Part shown: positions 17,684-27,931 of the stretch, one piece after another
How the letters are laid out: each line of letters opens with the position of its first letter
How positions within the stretch are numbered: position 1 is the first letter of the stretch
Origin: Thauera sp.
GTDB taxonomy: Bacteria > Pseudomonadota > Gammaproteobacteria > Burkholderiales > Rhodocyclaceae
Direction of reading: 5' to 3'
DNA: 64,000 nt
NCBI GenBank assembly: GCA_024235615.1
Contig: JACKMB010000001.1
Location: 62,001 to 126,000, forward strand
Translations under genes and position numbers: made by a program
Notes under the pieces: generated by a model
What the model was told of the DNA's origin: nothing
The model's database searches: none
What the model saw: the letters and a program-made list of their open reading frames with translations, nothing else

Positions 17684-18750
17684 CCCTGCACCTCGCGTCC
17701 GGCGTAGTTGCGTGCCACCCAGTCGCGGTAGGCGCCGCTCTGCACGTTGGCGATCCAGCCCGGGTTGTCCAGATACCATTGCACCGTCTTGCGGATGCCC
17801 GTCTGGAAGGTCTCCGCGGGGCGCCAGCCGAGCTCGCGCTCGATCTTGTGCGCGTCGATGGCATAGCGGCGGTCGTGGCCGGGACGGTCCTTCACATAGG
17901 TGATCAGGCGGGCGTAGCTGCCGTCGGCATCCGGGCGCAGCTCGTCGAGCAGTGCGCAAAGCGCGTGCACGATGTCGATGTTGGCCATCTCGTTCCAGCC
18001 GCCGACGTTGTAGGTCTCGCCGAGGCGGCCGCGGGCGAGCACCTCGCGGATCGCGCCGCAGTGGTCGCCCACATACAGCCAGTCGCGCACGTTCTGGCCG
18101 TCGCCGTAGATCGGCAGCGGCTTGCCGGCGAGCGCGTTGACGATCATCAGCGGGATCAGCTTCTCGGGAAACTGGTAGGGCCCGTAGTTGTTCGAGCAGT
18201 TCGTGGTGAGCACCGGCAGTCCGTAGGTGTGGTGCCAGGCGCGCACGAGGTGGTCACTCGCCGCCTTGCTCGCCGAATACGGGCTGTTGGGCTCGTAGGC
18301 CTTCGTCTCGGTGAAGGCGGGGTCGTTCGGGCCGAGCGAGCCGTAGACCTCGTCGGTGCTCACGTGCAGGAAGCGGAAGGCCTCGCGCTCGCCGGCGGGC
18401 AGCGCGCTCCAGTGCATGCGCGCCGCTTCGAGCAGCGTGAAGGTGCCGTCGACGTTGGTGCGCACGAAGGCGCCGGGCCCATGGATGGAGCGGTCTACAT
18501 GGCTTTCGGCGGCGAAGTGCACCACCGCGCGCGGCTTGTGCTCGGCAAAGAGGCGTTCGACCAGGGCACGGTCGCAGATGTCGCCATGCACGAAGAGGTG
18601 ACGCGCGTCGCCCTCCAGCGGCGCAAGGGTCTCGCGGTTGCCGGCGTAGGTCAGCGCATCGAGGTTGATCACCGGCTCGTCGCTGGCCGCCAGCCAGTCG
18701 AGCACGAAGTTCGCGCCGATGAAGCCGGCGCCGCCTGTCACGAGAATCAC
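17680..18750 (-). CDS. rfbB: dTDP-glucose 4,6-dehydratase
   Basis: Converts dTDP-glucose to dTDP-4-keto-6-deoxyglucose. A 356-residue extended SDR: NAD-binding [12 protein letters not shown] at the N-terminus, the active-site stretch [10 protein letters not shown], the catalytic [11 protein letters not shown] and the substrate loop [18 protein letters not shown]. First gene of the rfbB-rfbD-manC leftward group. The upstream 286 bp separate it from the divergent tex gene and must hold both promoters; I could not pick out clear -35/-10 elements there. Confidence 0.95.
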   Translation of the reverse strand: MILVTGGAGFIGANFVLDWLAASDEPVINLDALTYAGNRETLAPLEGDARHLFVHGDICDRALVERLFAEHKPRAVVHFAAESHVDRSIHGPGAFVRTNVDGTFTLLEAARMHWSALPAGEREAFRFLHVSTDEVYGSLGPNDPAFTETKAYEPNSPYSASKAASDHLVRAWHHTYGLPVLTTNCSNNYGPYQFPEKLIPLMIVNALAGKPLPIYGDGQNVRDWLYVGDHCGAIREVLARGRLGETYNVGGWNEMANIDIVHALCALLDELRPDADGSYARLITYVKDRPGHDRRYAIDAHKIERELGWRPAETFQTGIRKTVQWYLDNPGWIANVQSGAYRDWVARNYAGREVQG

Positions 18751-19036
18751 TCTGGGAACCCTGCCTGAAGCGTAAAGCCTGAATTATGGCATCCGGTAGC
18801 TGCCATTCCGAGTGTCCGATTTCTCGCACTCCGGCGATTGGGTGCGGTCGAGCCGCCCTGCGCCCCCCGGACGTCCCGTGCATCCGGACGCCAGTTCCCG
18901 CGCGCCGGAGCCCTCACCGCCTGCCGGGCGGGCGTTCGAGCATCGTTCGTGAGCGTCCGCTCAGTGCGGTTGCTCTACCCGCGCCGCCTGTTGCACTATC
19001 CCGCCCTCCCCTTTTGCGCTTCACCGCCTCTCCCCC

Positions 19037-21424
19037 ATGCTCCCCCCGATCGAACATCGCATCGCCGAAGAGCTCGGCGTCTCGCCGCGCCAGGTCATCG
19101 CCGCCGTCCAGCTCATCGACGACGGCGCCACCGTGCCCTTCATCGCCCGCTACCGCAAGGAAGTCACCGGCGGCCTGGACGACACCCAGCTGCGCACGCT
19201 CGAAGAGCGCCTGGGCTACCTGCGCGAGCTCGAGGACCGGCGCGCGACCGTGCTGGCCTCGATCGAGGAGCAGGGCAAGCTCAGCCCCGAGCTGCGTGCC
19301 GAGGTCGAAGACGCCGACACCAAGCAGCGCCTCGAAGACCTTTACCTGCCCTACAAGCCCAAGCGCCGCACCAAGGCGCAGATCGCGCGCGAGGCCGGCA
19401 TCGGCCCGCTCGCCGAAGCCTTGCTCGCCGACCCCGCGCTGACACCCGAAGTGGAGGCAGAGCGCTACCTGAATGCCGAGCTCGGCTTCGCCGACACCAA
19501 GGCGGTGCTCGACGGCGCACGCCAGATCCTGATGGAACACTTCGCCGAGGACGCCGCCCTGCTCGGCGAACTGCGCGGCTACCTGCACGAGCACGGCCTG
19601 GTGCGCTCGAGCGTGATCGAGGGCAAGGAGAACGAGGGGGCCAAGTTCCGCGACTGGTTCGACTTCGCCGAGCCCATCGCCACCATGCCCTCGCACCGCG
19701 CGCTCGCGTTGCTGCGTGGGCGCAACGAGGGCGTGCTGCGCCTTGCGCTCGACGTCGACCGTCCGGACCCCGACGCGCCGCATCCCTGCGAGGGCCGCAT
19801 CGCGGTGCGCTTCGGCATCCGCAACCAGGGGCGCCCGGCCGACCGCTGGCTCGCCGAGACCGCGCGCTGGGCGTGGAGCGTGAAGATCTCCATCCACCTC
19901 GAGCTCGAGCTGATGAGCGAGCTGCGCGAACGCGCCGAGGAAGAGGCGATCCGCGTCTTCGCGCGCAACCTCAAGGACCTGCTGCTTGCCGCGCCTGCCG
20001 GCACGCGCGCCACCATCGGCCTCGACCCGGGCATTCGCACCGGCGTGAAGGTCGCGGTGGTCGATGCCACCGGCAAGCTGGTCGACACCGCCACCGTGTA
20101 CCCCTTCGAGCCGCGCCGCGACCGCGAGTCCTCGATCGCCACCATCGCCGCGCTGGCGCGGAAGCACGCCGTCGAACTCATCGCCATCGGCAACGGCACG
20201 GCCTCGCGCGAGACCGACGCGCTGGTGGCCGAGCTGATGAAGCGCCACCCCGAGCTGCCACTGACGAAGATCGTGGTGTCGGAAGCCGGCGCCTCGGTAT
20301 ATTCCGCATCCGAGCTCGCCGCGCGCGAGTTCCCCGAGCTCGACGTCAGCCTGCGCGGCGCGGTGTCGATCGCCCGCCGCCTGCAGGACCCGCTCGCCGA
20401 GCTGGTCAAGATCGACCCCAAGTCGATCGGTGTCGGCCAGTACCAGCACGACGTCAACCAGGGCCGCCTCGCCAAGAGCCTGGACGCGGTGGTGGAAGAC
20501 TGCGTGAACGCGGTCGGCGTGGATGTGAACACCGCCTCGGCGCCGCTGCTGGCGCGCATCTCCGGGCTCAACGCCACCCTCGCAGGCAACATCGTCGAGT
20601 ACCGCAACACCCAGGGCCCCTTCCGCAGCCGCAGCGCCCTGAAGGAAGTGCCTCGCCTCGGCCCCAAGACCTTCGAGCAGGCCGCCGGCTTCCTGCGCAT
20701 CCCGAGCGGCGACAACCCGCTCGATGCCTCGTCGGTGCACCCGGAGGCCTATCCGGTGGTCGAACGCATCCTCGCCAAGGTGCAGAAGGGCGTGCGCGAA
20801 CTGATGGGCAACGGCAGCTTCCTGAAGAGCCTGAAGCCGGCGGAGTTTACCGACGAGCGCTTCGGCCTGCCCACGGTGCAGGACATCCTCGCCGAGCTGG
20901 AGAAGCCCGGCCGCGACCCGCGCCCCGAGTTCCGCACCGCCACCTTCCGCGAGGGCGTGGAGACCTTGAAGGACCTCGAGCCCGGCATGCTGCTCGAGGG
21001 CGTGGTCACCAACGTCACCAACTTCGGCGCCTTTGTGGACATCGGCGTGCATCAGGACGGCCTGGTGCACATCTCCGCGCTGTCGAACACCTTCGTCAAG
21101 GACCCGCACAGCGTGGTCAAGGCGGGCCAGGTGGTGAAGGTGAAGGTGCTGGAGGTGGACCTCCCGCGTCACCGCATCGCGCTCACCATGCGCCTGGGCG
21201 ACGAGGTGGCGGCGAAACGCGGCGGGGCCGGGGCAGGACGCGACGAGGGCGCGCCGCGCCGCGGGGAAGGCGGCCCGGCGCCGCGTGGCGAGCAGCGCCC
21301 GCGCGGCTCCGACCCTCGCCGCTCGCCCGCGCAAGGCAAGGGTGGCGCGCGCCAGGAGCCCTCCCGCCCGGCCGCCGGCAACGCGCTCGCCGAAGCCTTC
21401 GCGCGCGCCCGCGGCAACAAGTGA
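19037..21424 (+). CDS. tex: Tex family RNA-binding transcription accessory protein
   Basis: A 795-residue Tex protein. An N-terminal helical region ([14 protein letters not shown], then [15 protein letters not shown]) is followed by a YqgF/RNase-H-like domain ([18 protein letters not shown]), helix-hairpin-helix elements ([20 protein letters not shown]) and a C-terminal S1 RNA-binding domain ([20 protein letters not shown]). The last about 70 residues are an Arg/Gly/Pro-rich disordered tail. Tex binds nucleic acid and influences transcription and RNA turnover. Start chosen at [14 protein letters not shown]. The ArsC-like gene starts 10 bp after its stop. Confidence 0.95.
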   Translation: MLPPIEHRIAEELGVSPRQVIAAVQLIDDGATVPFIARYRKEVTGGLDDTQLRTLEERLGYLRELEDRRATVLASIEEQGKLSPELRAEVEDADTKQRLEDLYLPYKPKRRTKAQIAREAGIGPLAEALLADPALTPEVEAERYLNAELGFADTKAVLDGARQILMEHFAEDAALLGELRGYLHEHGLVRSSVIEGKENEGAKFRDWFDFAEPIATMPSHRALALLRGRNEGVLRLALDVDRPDPDAPHPCEGRIAVRFGIRNQGRPADRWLAETARWAWSVKISIHLELELMSELRERAEEEAIRVFARNLKDLLLAAPAGTRATIGLDPGIRTGVKVAVVDATGKLVDTATVYPFEPRRDRESSIATIAALARKHAVELIAIGNGTASRETDALVAELMKRHPELPLTKIVVSEAGASVYSASELAAREFPELDVSLRGAVSIARRLQDPLAELVKIDPKSIGVGQYQHDVNQGRLAKSLDAVVEDCVNAVGVDVNTASAPLLARISGLNATLAGNIVEYRNTQGPFRSRSALKEVPRLGPKTFEQAAGFLRIPSGDNPLDASSVHPEAYPVVERILAKVQKGVRELMGNGSFLKSLKPAEFTDERFGLPTVQDILAELEKPGRDPRPEFRTATFREGVETLKDLEPGMLLEGVVTNVTNFGAFVDIGVHQDGLVHISALSNTFVKDPHSVVKAGQVVKVKVLEVDLPRHRIALTMRLGDEVAAKRGGAGAGRDEGAPRRGEGGPAPRGEQRPRGSDPRRSPAQGKGGARQEPSRPAAGNALAEAFARARGNK

Positions 21425-21434
21425 GGAGCCGGAC

Positions 21435-21788
21435 ATGCCCACGACGATCCACGGCATCAAGAACTGCGACACGATGAAGAAGACCTTCGGCTGGTTCGAA
21501 GGCGCGGGGGTCGCCTATCGGTTCCACGACTACAAGAAGGCCGGGATCGACGCCGCCACGTTGGCGCGCTGGTGCGAGCGCCTGGGCTGGGAGGCGCTGG
21601 TGAACAAGCGCGGCACCACCTGGCGCAAGCTCGCGCCCGAACAGCAGGCGATCGCCGACACCGCCGCCGCGGTCGCGCTGATGCAGGCCCAGCCCAGCCT
21701 GATCCGACGCCCCGTGGTCGAGTTCGCCGACGGCGAGCTCGTCGTCGGCCTGGACACCGAGGCCTTCGAGCGCCATTGCCATGGCTGA
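21435..21788 (+). CDS. ArsC/Spx-family reductase-like protein (YffB type)
   Basis: A 117-residue thioredoxin-fold protein of the Spx/MgsR/YffB group. IKNCDTMKKTFGWF contains the single N-terminal Cys in a CxxM arrangement rather than the CxxC of Spx. RRPVVEFADGELVVG is the conserved Arg-Pro segment near the C-terminus. Related proteins use glutathione, and true arsenate reduction is not supported because no ars genes are near. GAGGAG lies 7 bp upstream of the ATG, and the gene directly follows tex. Confidence 0.85.
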   Translation: MPTTIHGIKNCDTMKKTFGWFEGAGVAYRFHDYKKAGIDAATLARWCERLGWEALVNKRGTTWRKLAPEQQAIADTAAAVALMQAQPSLIRRPVVEFADGELVVGLDTEAFERHCHG

Positions 21789-21824
21789 GCCGCTACGGCC
21801 AGCAAGAAAACCGGACACCCCGAC

Positions 21825-22688
21825 ATGAACAAGCCCCTCCCCACCAGCTACGTGCAACGCTTCCTGCTCGAAGATCTCGACATCCGCGGCGCGGTCGTGC
21901 GCCTCACCGACGTCTGGGAGGCCATGCAGGACGGGCGCGGCTATGCGCCCGCGGTGGCGCACCTGCTCGGCGAGATGAGCGCGGTGTCGACCGTGATCGC
22001 CGGCAACCTCAAGCAGCCCGGCCGGCTGACCTTCCAGATCACCGGCCACGGCCCGGTGAGCCTGCTGGTCATCGACTGTGCCGAGACGCTCAACCTGCGC
22101 GGCTACGCCAAGGCCGAGGGCACGCCCGCCGCCGGCACGCTCGCCGAGCTCGTCGGCGACGGCCGCCTGCAGCTCTCGCTCGACATCGAGGGCCTCGACC
22201 AGCCCTACCAGAGCCTGGTGCCGCTCGAGGGCGACAGCATCGCCGAGGTCTTCGAGCACTATCTCGCCCAGTCCGAGCAGCAGCCCGCCAGGCTGTGGCT
22301 GGCGGGCAGCGCGCAGGCGGCGGTGGCCCTCTTCGTGCAGAAGCTGCCCGGCGCCGACGCCAAGGACCTCGACGGCTGGTCGCGCGTGCAGCAGCTCGCC
22401 AACACGGTGCGCGAGGACGAGCTGCTCGGCCTCGACGCGGAGGCGCTCCTGCGCCGCCTGTTCGCCGAGGAGAACGTCCGCCTCTTCGAGGCGCGTCGGG
22501 TCACCCACGACTGGCCCGCCGATCCGGAGAAGATCGCCGAGATGCTGCGCGCGCTCGGCGAGGACGAGGTGCGCGCGGTGCTCGAGGAACACGGCGAGGT
22601 GGTGGTGCACGACGACCTTTCCAACCACACCTACCGCTTCGACCGCGGCGACGTAGACGCCCTCTTCCGCCCGCCCACCCTGCATTGA
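21825..22688 (+). CDS. hslO: Hsp33-family chaperone lacking the zinc/redox cysteines
   Basis: A 287-residue protein that aligns end to end with Hsp33, the redox-switched holdase ([43 protein letters not shown]). In normal Hsp33 four C-terminal cysteines (CxC and CxxC) bind zinc and form the oxidation switch. Here those places read [13 protein letters not shown] (residues 225-237) and [12 protein letters not shown] (261-272), with no cysteine. The only Cys in the protein is Cys85 in the N-terminal domain. It may be a constitutive, or differently regulated, chaperone. It lies 36 bp after the ArsC-like gene. Confidence 0.9.
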   Translation: MNKPLPTSYVQRFLLEDLDIRGAVVRLTDVWEAMQDGRGYAPAVAHLLGEMSAVSTVIAGNLKQPGRLTFQITGHGPVSLLVIDCAETLNLRGYAKAEGTPAAGTLAELVGDGRLQLSLDIEGLDQPYQSLVPLEGDSIAEVFEHYLAQSEQQPARLWLAGSAQAAVALFVQKLPGADAKDLDGWSRVQQLANTVREDELLGLDAEALLRRLFAEENVRLFEARRVTHDWPADPEKIAEMLRALGEDEVRAVLEEHGEVVVHDDLSNHTYRFDRGDVDALFRPPTLH

Positions 22689-22785
22689 GCGAAAATGCCG
22701 GCGATGCAGGCGGGTTTGCGCCCCCGGCCTTGCCCGAACGTCTTCGCCTAAGTACACTCGCCCGATTTTGAAGACCGTTCCGCAC

Positions 22786-23550
22786 ATGTCCGCCAGCGCG
22801 CCCGCAAGATCGATCGAGTTCCACAACACGACCCTGGGCGCCACCGTCGCCGTCCTGCAGGCCGCGGAACCGACCACGCTCGCCGATTCGCTGCACAAGA
22901 TGCTCGGCGGCATGCCCGATTTCTTCAACGGCGAGGCCGTCATTCTCGACTTCGCGGGCGTCGCGCAGATGCCCGCGCGCGTCGACTGGTCCGGCCTGCA
23001 GTCCTTGCTGCGCCGCTATCGGCTGCAGCCGATCGGGGTGATGCGCGTGCCGGCCGAACACCACGAGGGCGCCCGTCGCGCCGGCCTGGCGCTGATCGAC
23101 CCTTCGCAGCTCGCCGGCCGCCCGCCCGCCGAGGCGCCCGTGCAGCCGACGCCGAGGGCGGAACCCGCCGCGGAGCCGGTACCCGCCCCGGCCGCTACGA
23201 CCACCACCCCGGCCATGTTCGTTGACCGCCCGCTGCGCTCCGGCCAGCAGGTCTACGCGCGCGGCACCGATCTCGTCCTGCTCGGCGGCGTCAGCCCCGG
23301 CGCCGAGGTCATTGCCGACGGCAGCATCCACTGCTACGGACCGCTGCGCGGGCGCGCCATCGCCGGCGCCCAGGGCGACCATGGGGCACGGATCCTGGCA
23401 AGCAACTTCGGCCCCGAACTGGTCTCGATCGCCGGCGTGTACCGCACCTTCGAGCGCGGCATTCCGGAGGCCTTCGCGGGCAAGGCGACCCTGGTGCGGC
23501 TGACCGGCGCCGACCATACACTCAACCTCGAAGCGCTGAAGCTCGACTGA
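22786..23550 (+). CDS. minC: Septum site-determining protein MinC
   Basis: Inhibits FtsZ polymerisation near the poles, recruited to the membrane by MinD. The 254-residue protein has an N-terminal domain (about 1-105), a Pro/Ala-rich linker (about 108-140) and a C-terminal beta-helix domain with DLVLLGGVSPGAEVIADG and YGPLRGRAIAGAQGD, the latter involved in MinD binding. The ATG before SASAPARS was chosen; a TTG six codons earlier is in frame. First gene of minCDE. Confidence 0.94.
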   Translation: MSASAPARSIEFHNTTLGATVAVLQAAEPTTLADSLHKMLGGMPDFFNGEAVILDFAGVAQMPARVDWSGLQSLLRRYRLQPIGVMRVPAEHHEGARRAGLALIDPSQLAGRPPAEAPVQPTPRAEPAAEPVPAPAATTTTPAMFVDRPLRSGQQVYARGTDLVLLGGVSPGAEVIADGSIHCYGPLRGRAIAGAQGDHGARILASNFGPELVSIAGVYRTFERGIPEAFAGKATLVRLTGADHTLNLEALKLD

Positions 23551-23581
23551 GCCAGCCATACCGCATCCACAAGGGGAAACC

Positions 23582-24394
23582 GTGAGAGTCATCGTAGTCA
23601 CTTCGGGCAAGGGCGGCGTCGGCAAGACCACCACCAGTGCGGCATTCGCCTCCGGACTCGCCCTGCGCGGCTTCAAGACCGCTGTCATCGACTTCGACGT
23701 CGGCCTGCGCAACCTCGACCTCATCATGGGCTGCGAGCGCCGCGTCGTGTACGACCTGGTCAACGTCGTCAATGGCGAAGCACGTCTGAACCAGGCGCTG
23801 ATCAAGGACAAGCACTGCGACAACCTGTTCATCCTTCCCGCCTCGCAGACGCGCGACAAGGACGCGCTGACCGAGGACGGGGTGGGCAAGGTGCTCGAGG
23901 AACTCGAGCACATGGGCTTCGAGTACGTGGTGTGCGATTCCCCCGCCGGCATCGAGCGCGGTGCGGTGATGGCGCTGACCTTCGCCGACGAGGCGATCGT
24001 CACCACCAACCCCGAGGTCTCGTCGGTGCGCGACTCCGACCGCATCCTCGGCATCCTGCAGAGCAAGTCCAAGCGCGCCCGCGACGGCGGCGAGCCGGTC
24101 AAGGAGCACCTGCTCATCACCCGCTACTCGCCCAAGCGCGTGGAAGACGGCGAGATGCTGTCCTACAAGGACGTCCAGGAGCTGCTGCGCGTGCCGCTGA
24201 TCGGCGTGATCCCCGAGTCCGAATCGGTACTGCACGCCTCCAACCAGGGCACGCCGGCGATCCACCTCAAGGGCACCGATGTCGCCGAAGCGTACGCCGA
24301 CGTCGTCGGTCGCTTCCTCGGCGAAGACCTGCCGCTGCGCTACGTCAATTACGAAAAGCCCGGCCTGATCAAGCGCCTGTTCGGAGGCAAGTGA
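23582..24394 (+). CDS. minD: Septum site-determining protein MinD (ATPase)
   Basis: A ParA/MinD-type ATPase that binds the inner membrane in its ATP form and recruits MinC. The 270 residues include the deviant Walker [13 protein letters not shown] at the N-terminus, [23 protein letters not shown] (switch II) and a C-terminal amphipathic membrane-targeting helix [11 protein letters not shown]. It starts with GTG, 6 bp after AAGGGGA. MinE follows after 1 bp. Confidence 0.97.
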   Translation: MRVIVVTSGKGGVGKTTTSAAFASGLALRGFKTAVIDFDVGLRNLDLIMGCERRVVYDLVNVVNGEARLNQALIKDKHCDNLFILPASQTRDKDALTEDGVGKVLEELEHMGFEYVVCDSPAGIERGAVMALTFADEAIVTTNPEVSSVRDSDRILGILQSKSKRARDGGEPVKEHLLITRYSPKRVEDGEMLSYKDVQELLRVPLIGVIPESESVLHASNQGTPAIHLKGTDVAEAYADVVGRFLGEDLPLRYVNYEKPGLIKRLFGGK

Positions 24395-24395
24395 C

Positions 24396-24656
24396 ATGTC
24401 CTTCCTCGCCCGCCTCTTCGGCGAAAAGAAGAAGACCGCGGAGATCGCCAAGAACCGCCTCTCGCTGCTGATCGCCCACGAGCGGGCAGGCGGGAGCCCG
24501 ACGGCGGACTTCCTGCCCGCGCTGCAGCGCGAGCTGATCGAGGTGATCTCGAAGTACGTCGCGGTCAATCCGGACGACATCAAGGTGCACCTCGACAAGC
24601 AGGACAACATGGAAGTGCTCGAGGTCAACATCGTGCTGCCGGAGCAGAACCGCTGA
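24396..24656 (+). CDS. minE: Cell division topological specificity factor MinE
   Basis: An 86-residue protein that stimulates MinD ATPase and drives pole-to-pole oscillation. The membrane-targeting N-terminus MSFLARLFG is followed by the MinD-binding region ([14 protein letters not shown]) and the dimerisation domain ([24 protein letters not shown]). It ends the minCDE operon, 9 bp before the tRNA-Leu gene. Confidence 0.97.
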   Translation: MSFLARLFGEKKKTAEIAKNRLSLLIAHERAGGSPTADFLPALQRELIEVISKYVAVNPDDIKVHLDKQDNMEVLEVNIVLPEQNR

Positions 24657-24665
24657 GGCGCGCTC

Positions 24666-24750
24666 GCCCGGGTGATGAAATCGGTAACCATAGCGGACTT
24701 AAAATCCGCCGGCGCAAGCCTTACGGGTTCGAGTCCCGTCCCGGGCACCA
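24666..24750 (+). tRNA. tRNA-Leu (UAA anticodon)
   Basis: An 85-nt class II tRNA. The acceptor arms GCCCGGG (24666-24672) and CCCGGGC (24740-24746) pair fully. The anticodon stem GCGGA/TCCGC encloses CTTAAAA with anticodon TAA at 24700-24702. A long variable arm and the T-loop TTCGAGT are present, and CCA is encoded. It follows minE on the same strand. Confidence 0.97.
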
Positions 24751-24819
24751 TGACGCTCAGCCGCTGTCCCACCCTTGCCTTGGCGCACCGCCGGGCAAGC
24801 CGACCGGACAGGGAAAGCA

Positions 24820-25278
24820 ATGATCGTTCTCGACCTCCACTGCAGCAACGAACACCGCTTCGAGGGCTGGTTCGGCTCCGCCGCGGCCTTCGAGGAGCAA
24901 CTCGCGCGCGCGCTGGTGAGCTGCCCGGTGTGCGGGAGTACCGCGATCCGCCGCCTGCCTAGCGCCCCCTACGTGCAGACCGGCCAGGCCGCGACTGAAG
25001 CGTCGCCTGCCGCGCGCGCCGTCCAGGCGGTCAATGCCGCCCCGCCCTCCGCTCCGCCTCCCGAGGCCCTCGCACGCCTGATGACGCAGCTGCGCGGCAT
25101 GGCACGCGCTGCCGAGGACGTCGGCGAGCGCCTGCCCGAAGAGGCGCGCCGCATCCACTACGGCGAGACCGAGGCGCGCGACATCCGCGGCTCGGCCTCC
25201 GCCGACGAGGTGGAGTCGCTGCTCGAAGAAGGCATCCTGGTGCTGCCGGTGCCGCCGGCCGAGGAAGACCTGCACTGA
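24820..25278 (+). CDS. DUF1178 family protein
   Basis: A 152-residue protein of unknown function, common in alpha- and betaproteobacteria. The N-terminus MIVLDLHCSNEHRFEGWFG with a later SCPVCGS makes a probable zinc ribbon, with Cys8, Cys45 and Cys48 as metal candidates. The middle is Pro/Ala-rich, followed by RIHYGETEARDIRG, a conserved segment of the family. The ATG has GGGA upstream; a longer frame to 24775 is less likely. It follows tRNA-Leu after 69 bp. Confidence 0.85.
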   Translation: MIVLDLHCSNEHRFEGWFGSAAAFEEQLARALVSCPVCGSTAIRRLPSAPYVQTGQAATEASPAARAVQAVNAAPPSAPPPEALARLMTQLRGMARAAEDVGERLPEEARRIHYGETEARDIRGSASADEVESLLEEGILVLPVPPAEEDLH

Positions 25279-25372
25279 CGACGCCTGCCGCGTCGCAGAC
25301 AGGGATGCGGGCCGATCGCGGCCTCCGCCTCTCCCAGCCTTTCTCGAGCGCAGGCCTCGCGATTGCCCGCGT

Positions 25373-26560
25373 TCAGGTCTGCGCCAGGATCAGCGGCACG
25401 CGCATCTCGTCTGCACTCAGCCCGCCATGCACGCCGATCATGGCGTGCTCGTGCTCTCCGGGCACATGATCCACGATCGTCCACCCGGCCTCCATCAGCA
25501 GCACATGGCTTCCCAGGCGCTCCGCCAGGCGCGGATGCGGCAGCCCGGGCCCCAGCAGGCCGGCGGCGAGAAACTCCCCGCTGCGCACTGCGACACCCTT
25601 GCCCCGTAGCTCGCCCGCCGCCCAGGCCTCGAACTCCCCCTCCGCACCCGCGCGCACGCGGCAGAAGGCCAGCCGGCGTTCGCCGAACAGCGGCGCGGCG
25701 AGCATGGCGGCGACCTCGCCATCGGGTGCGAGGTCGATGCGACGCTCGGGGGGCGCATCGATGAAGCCATGGTCGGCCGTGACCAGCAGGCGCACGTCCC
25801 GCCCCGCCAGTGCCTGCTGCAGCTGCACGAAGGCGGCATCCAGCCGCGTGAAGCAGGCGATCGCCTCCGGCGAGCGACAGCCGTGCTCATGGCTCAGCAG
25901 ATCGAACACCGGATAGTAGGCGTGGATCAAGCCCCCGCTGTGCGCGAGCGCATCCGCCATGTCGACGATGGCGGCGACGCAGTCGTCCAGCCCGTCGTAG
26001 GCCTCGATGTGCGCCCCACGCCCGTGGTGCAGCGAGAAGCGCGAGAAGGCGATGTGCGCCGGCGAGACCAGGGTGACCGGTCGGCAGGCATGGCGATACA
26101 TCGGCGCGACCGGGAACAGGCGCGGCAACAGGCGGAAGGCCTCCAGCGGCTCGCCACTGCGCCGGACGAGCGGCAAGGGGGCAATCACGCCGCCGAAGCG
26201 GCGGTCATGAATGAACCAGCCATTGAGCCCGTGCTCGGCGGGCGCAACGCCGGTCGCGAGCGTGGTGATCGCGCTCGCCGTGGTGCTCGGGCACACCGAG
26301 CTCAGGCTCCCGCGCCTGGCTTTCTGCAGCGCCGAGCCATGTCCGAGTGTGTCGAGAAAGCGCTCCCCCAGTCCGTCGATGAGCAGCAGCACGACGAGCG
26401 CGCGCTCGCCCGGCGCGATCTCGGCCGCAGGCCAGTCGGCCCTGCGGTCGTGCAGCCAATGGCGCAGGCCGCGCGCGAAGCCGAAGAGCCCGCCCTCGCC
26501 ATAATCGGGGAGTACGGCGCCGGCCGGGAGGGGGAAGCCAGGATCGATGCTGAAGGCCAT
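25373..26560 (-). CDS. Type I phosphodiesterase/nucleotide pyrophosphatase family protein
   Basis: A 395-residue member of the alkaline phosphatase superfamily. LLIDGLG near residue 60 supplies the first metal Asp. CPSTTASAITTLATG holds the nucleophilic Thr. YYPVFDLLSHEHG carries the Asp and His of the second metal site, and VTADHGF the Asp-His pair. There is no signal peptide, so it is probably cytoplasmic. Substrate is unknown. It faces tRNA-Leu/DUF1178 convergently, and the 94-bp gap between them shows nothing I can name. Confidence 0.85.
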   Translation of the reverse strand: MAFSIDPGFPLPAGAVLPDYGEGGLFGFARGLRHWLHDRRADWPAAEIAPGERALVVLLLIDGLGERFLDTLGHGSALQKARRGSLSSVCPSTTASAITTLATGVAPAEHGLNGWFIHDRRFGGVIAPLPLVRRSGEPLEAFRLLPRLFPVAPMYRHACRPVTLVSPAHIAFSRFSLHHGRGAHIEAYDGLDDCVAAIVDMADALAHSGGLIHAYYPVFDLLSHEHGCRSPEAIACFTRLDAAFVQLQQALAGRDVRLLVTADHGFIDAPPERRIDLAPDGEVAAMLAAPLFGERRLAFCRVRAGAEGEFEAWAAGELRGKGVAVRSGEFLAAGLLGPGLPHPRLAERLGSHVLLMEAGWTIVDHVPGEHEHAMIGVHGGLSADEMRVPLILAQT

Positions 26561-26710
26561 GTGGTGCGCGAGGATCGCGGATCGGCAGGAGAAGGTTCGA
26601 GCCTACCCCGCAAGGCTTCGTCCGGCAAAGCACTGGAGGCTGCTGCGGTGGACCAGGGCCTGAAAGCAAAAACCGGATGGGCGGCGAGCGCACATCCGGT
26701 TCTTAAATTT

Positions 26711-26786
26711 GGAGCGGGAAACGAGTCTCGAACTCGCGACCTCAACCTTGGCAAGGTTGCGCTCTACCAACTGAGCTATTCCCGCT
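26711..26786 (-). tRNA. tRNA-Gly (GCC anticodon), copy 1 of 2
   Basis: A 76-nt tRNA on the minus strand. Acceptor GCGGGAA pairs with TTCCCGC. The anticodon loop TTGCCAA sits between CAACC and GGTTG. D-arm AGCTCAGTTGGTAGAGC and encoded CCA are present. The mature sequence is identical to the copy at 27005-27080. Confidence 0.97.
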
Positions 26787-26858
26787 TTATCGAAAGCGGC
26801 GCAAATTATAGCTACGTTTGCACCGCTTCGCAATACTTCTTTACAACTTTTTTACTAC

Positions 26859-26932
26859 TGGAGGCGCGACTCGGAATCGAACCGGGGTACACGGCTTTGC
26901 AGGCCGCTGCATAACCACTCTGCCATCGCGCC
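26859..26932 (-). tRNA. tRNA-Cys (GCA anticodon)
   Basis: A 74-nt tRNA on the minus strand between the two tRNA-Gly copies. Acceptor GGCGCGA pairs with TCGCGCC. The anticodon loop CTGCAAA gives anticodon GCA. T-arm GGTTCGATTCC and encoded CCA are present. Confidence 0.97.
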
Positions 26933-27004
26933 ACGACCGTTTCGGCCGGTCACCCCAAGACTTCGGGGCCACCTGCTCGGGCACTGCCCAAGCTGCGAAT
27001 TCTT

Positions 27005-27080
27005 TGGAGCGGGAAACGAGTCTCGAACTCGCGACCTCAACCTTGGCAAGGTTGCGCTCTACCAACTGAGCTATTCCCGC
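27005..27080 (-). tRNA. tRNA-Gly (GCC anticodon), copy 2 of 2
   Basis: Same 76-nt sequence and folding as the copy at 26711-26786, including encoded CCA. It lies 72 bp downstream of the pgsA stop on the same strand, so pgsA-Gly-Cys-Gly is probably one transcript. E. coli has a comparable pgsA-glyW-cysT-leuZ arrangement. Confidence 0.97.
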
Positions 27081-27152
27081 TCGGGAAAGACCGCCATTAT
27101 AGGCAGTATTTTCTGTTCGTCAACCTCAATCTGTATTTTCTCGCGCTGCGCT

Positions 27153-27725
27153 TCACTTTTCCGTATCGCGCAGCAGCGGCATCGCGCGCCGCAGATAGTA
27201 CCCCATCGACCACAGCGTGAGCGCTGCGGCCACGTAGATCAGCACCTCGCCCGCCAGGCTCAGGTCGACGCCGTACAGCGACGCATTGAAGAGCAGCATC
27301 GGGATCGCGACCATCTGCGCGGTGGTCTTGAGCTTGCCGACGTAGGCCACGGCGACGCTCGCCGACTGCCCGACCCGCGCCATCCACTCGCGCAGGGCCG
27401 AGATGGTGATCTCGCGCCCGATGATGACCACCGCAATCAGCGCATCCACCCGCCCGAGCTGCACCAGCAGGATCAAGGCGGCGGCCACCATCAGCTTGTC
27501 GGCGACCGGGTCGAGGAAGGCACCGAAGGCAGAGGTCTGGCCGAGTGCGCGGGCGAGGTAGCCGTCGAACCAGTCCGTCACCGCGGCAGCGACGAAAATC
27601 ACCGTGGCGACGAGGTTCTGGGTCGCGATCGGCATCCACGATTCGGGAAGGTAGAAGAGGCCGACGAAGACCGGGATCATCGCGATCCGCGCCCAGGTCA
27701 GCGCATTCGGAATGTTGAGCGGCAT
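27153..27725 (-). CDS. pgsA: CDP-diacylglycerol-glycerol-3-phosphate 3-phosphatidyltransferase
   Basis: Committed step to phosphatidylglycerol and cardiolipin. The 190-residue integral membrane protein has the CDP-alcohol phosphotransferase signature DWFDGYLAR followed by [11 protein letters not shown], with all aspartates intact, and about four hydrophobic segments. It starts with [11 protein letters not shown] as is typical. The 206-bp gap to the divergent pgi holds both promoters; no clear elements were identified. Confidence 0.95.
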   Translation of the reverse strand: MPLNIPNALTWARIAMIPVFVGLFYLPESWMPIATQNLVATVIFVAAAVTDWFDGYLARALGQTSAFGAFLDPVADKLMVAAALILLVQLGRVDALIAVVIIGREITISALREWMARVGQSASVAVAYVGKLKTTAQMVAIPMLLFNASLYGVDLSLAGEVLIYVAAALTLWSMGYYLRRAMPLLRDTEK

Positions 27726-27931
27726 GCCGGAGGGCGACTCGCATGGATTGGGGGAGCGCCGAGTATATCAAGCGCCCGCCCCCCCGGAGGGGCGGCTGCA
27801 TTCCGTGCGAGAGGGCGATGTGCCGAAAGTCCCGCGCCGCGGTGCTTTCGGTACACACAGGCGGGTGCGCGCTAGGTAAGATCTTCGGCAAGCGTTCATC
27901 TTCCTCGCATCGGCCGTCCCGGTCCCCTCCA

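Noticed and set aside
25279-26710. A plus-strand 381-codon frame opposite the phosphodiesterase and reaching into the tRNA genes.
   Set aside because: It reads through the tRNA-Gly and tRNA-Cys genes on the opposite strand, and the phosphodiesterase has all its active-site motifs.
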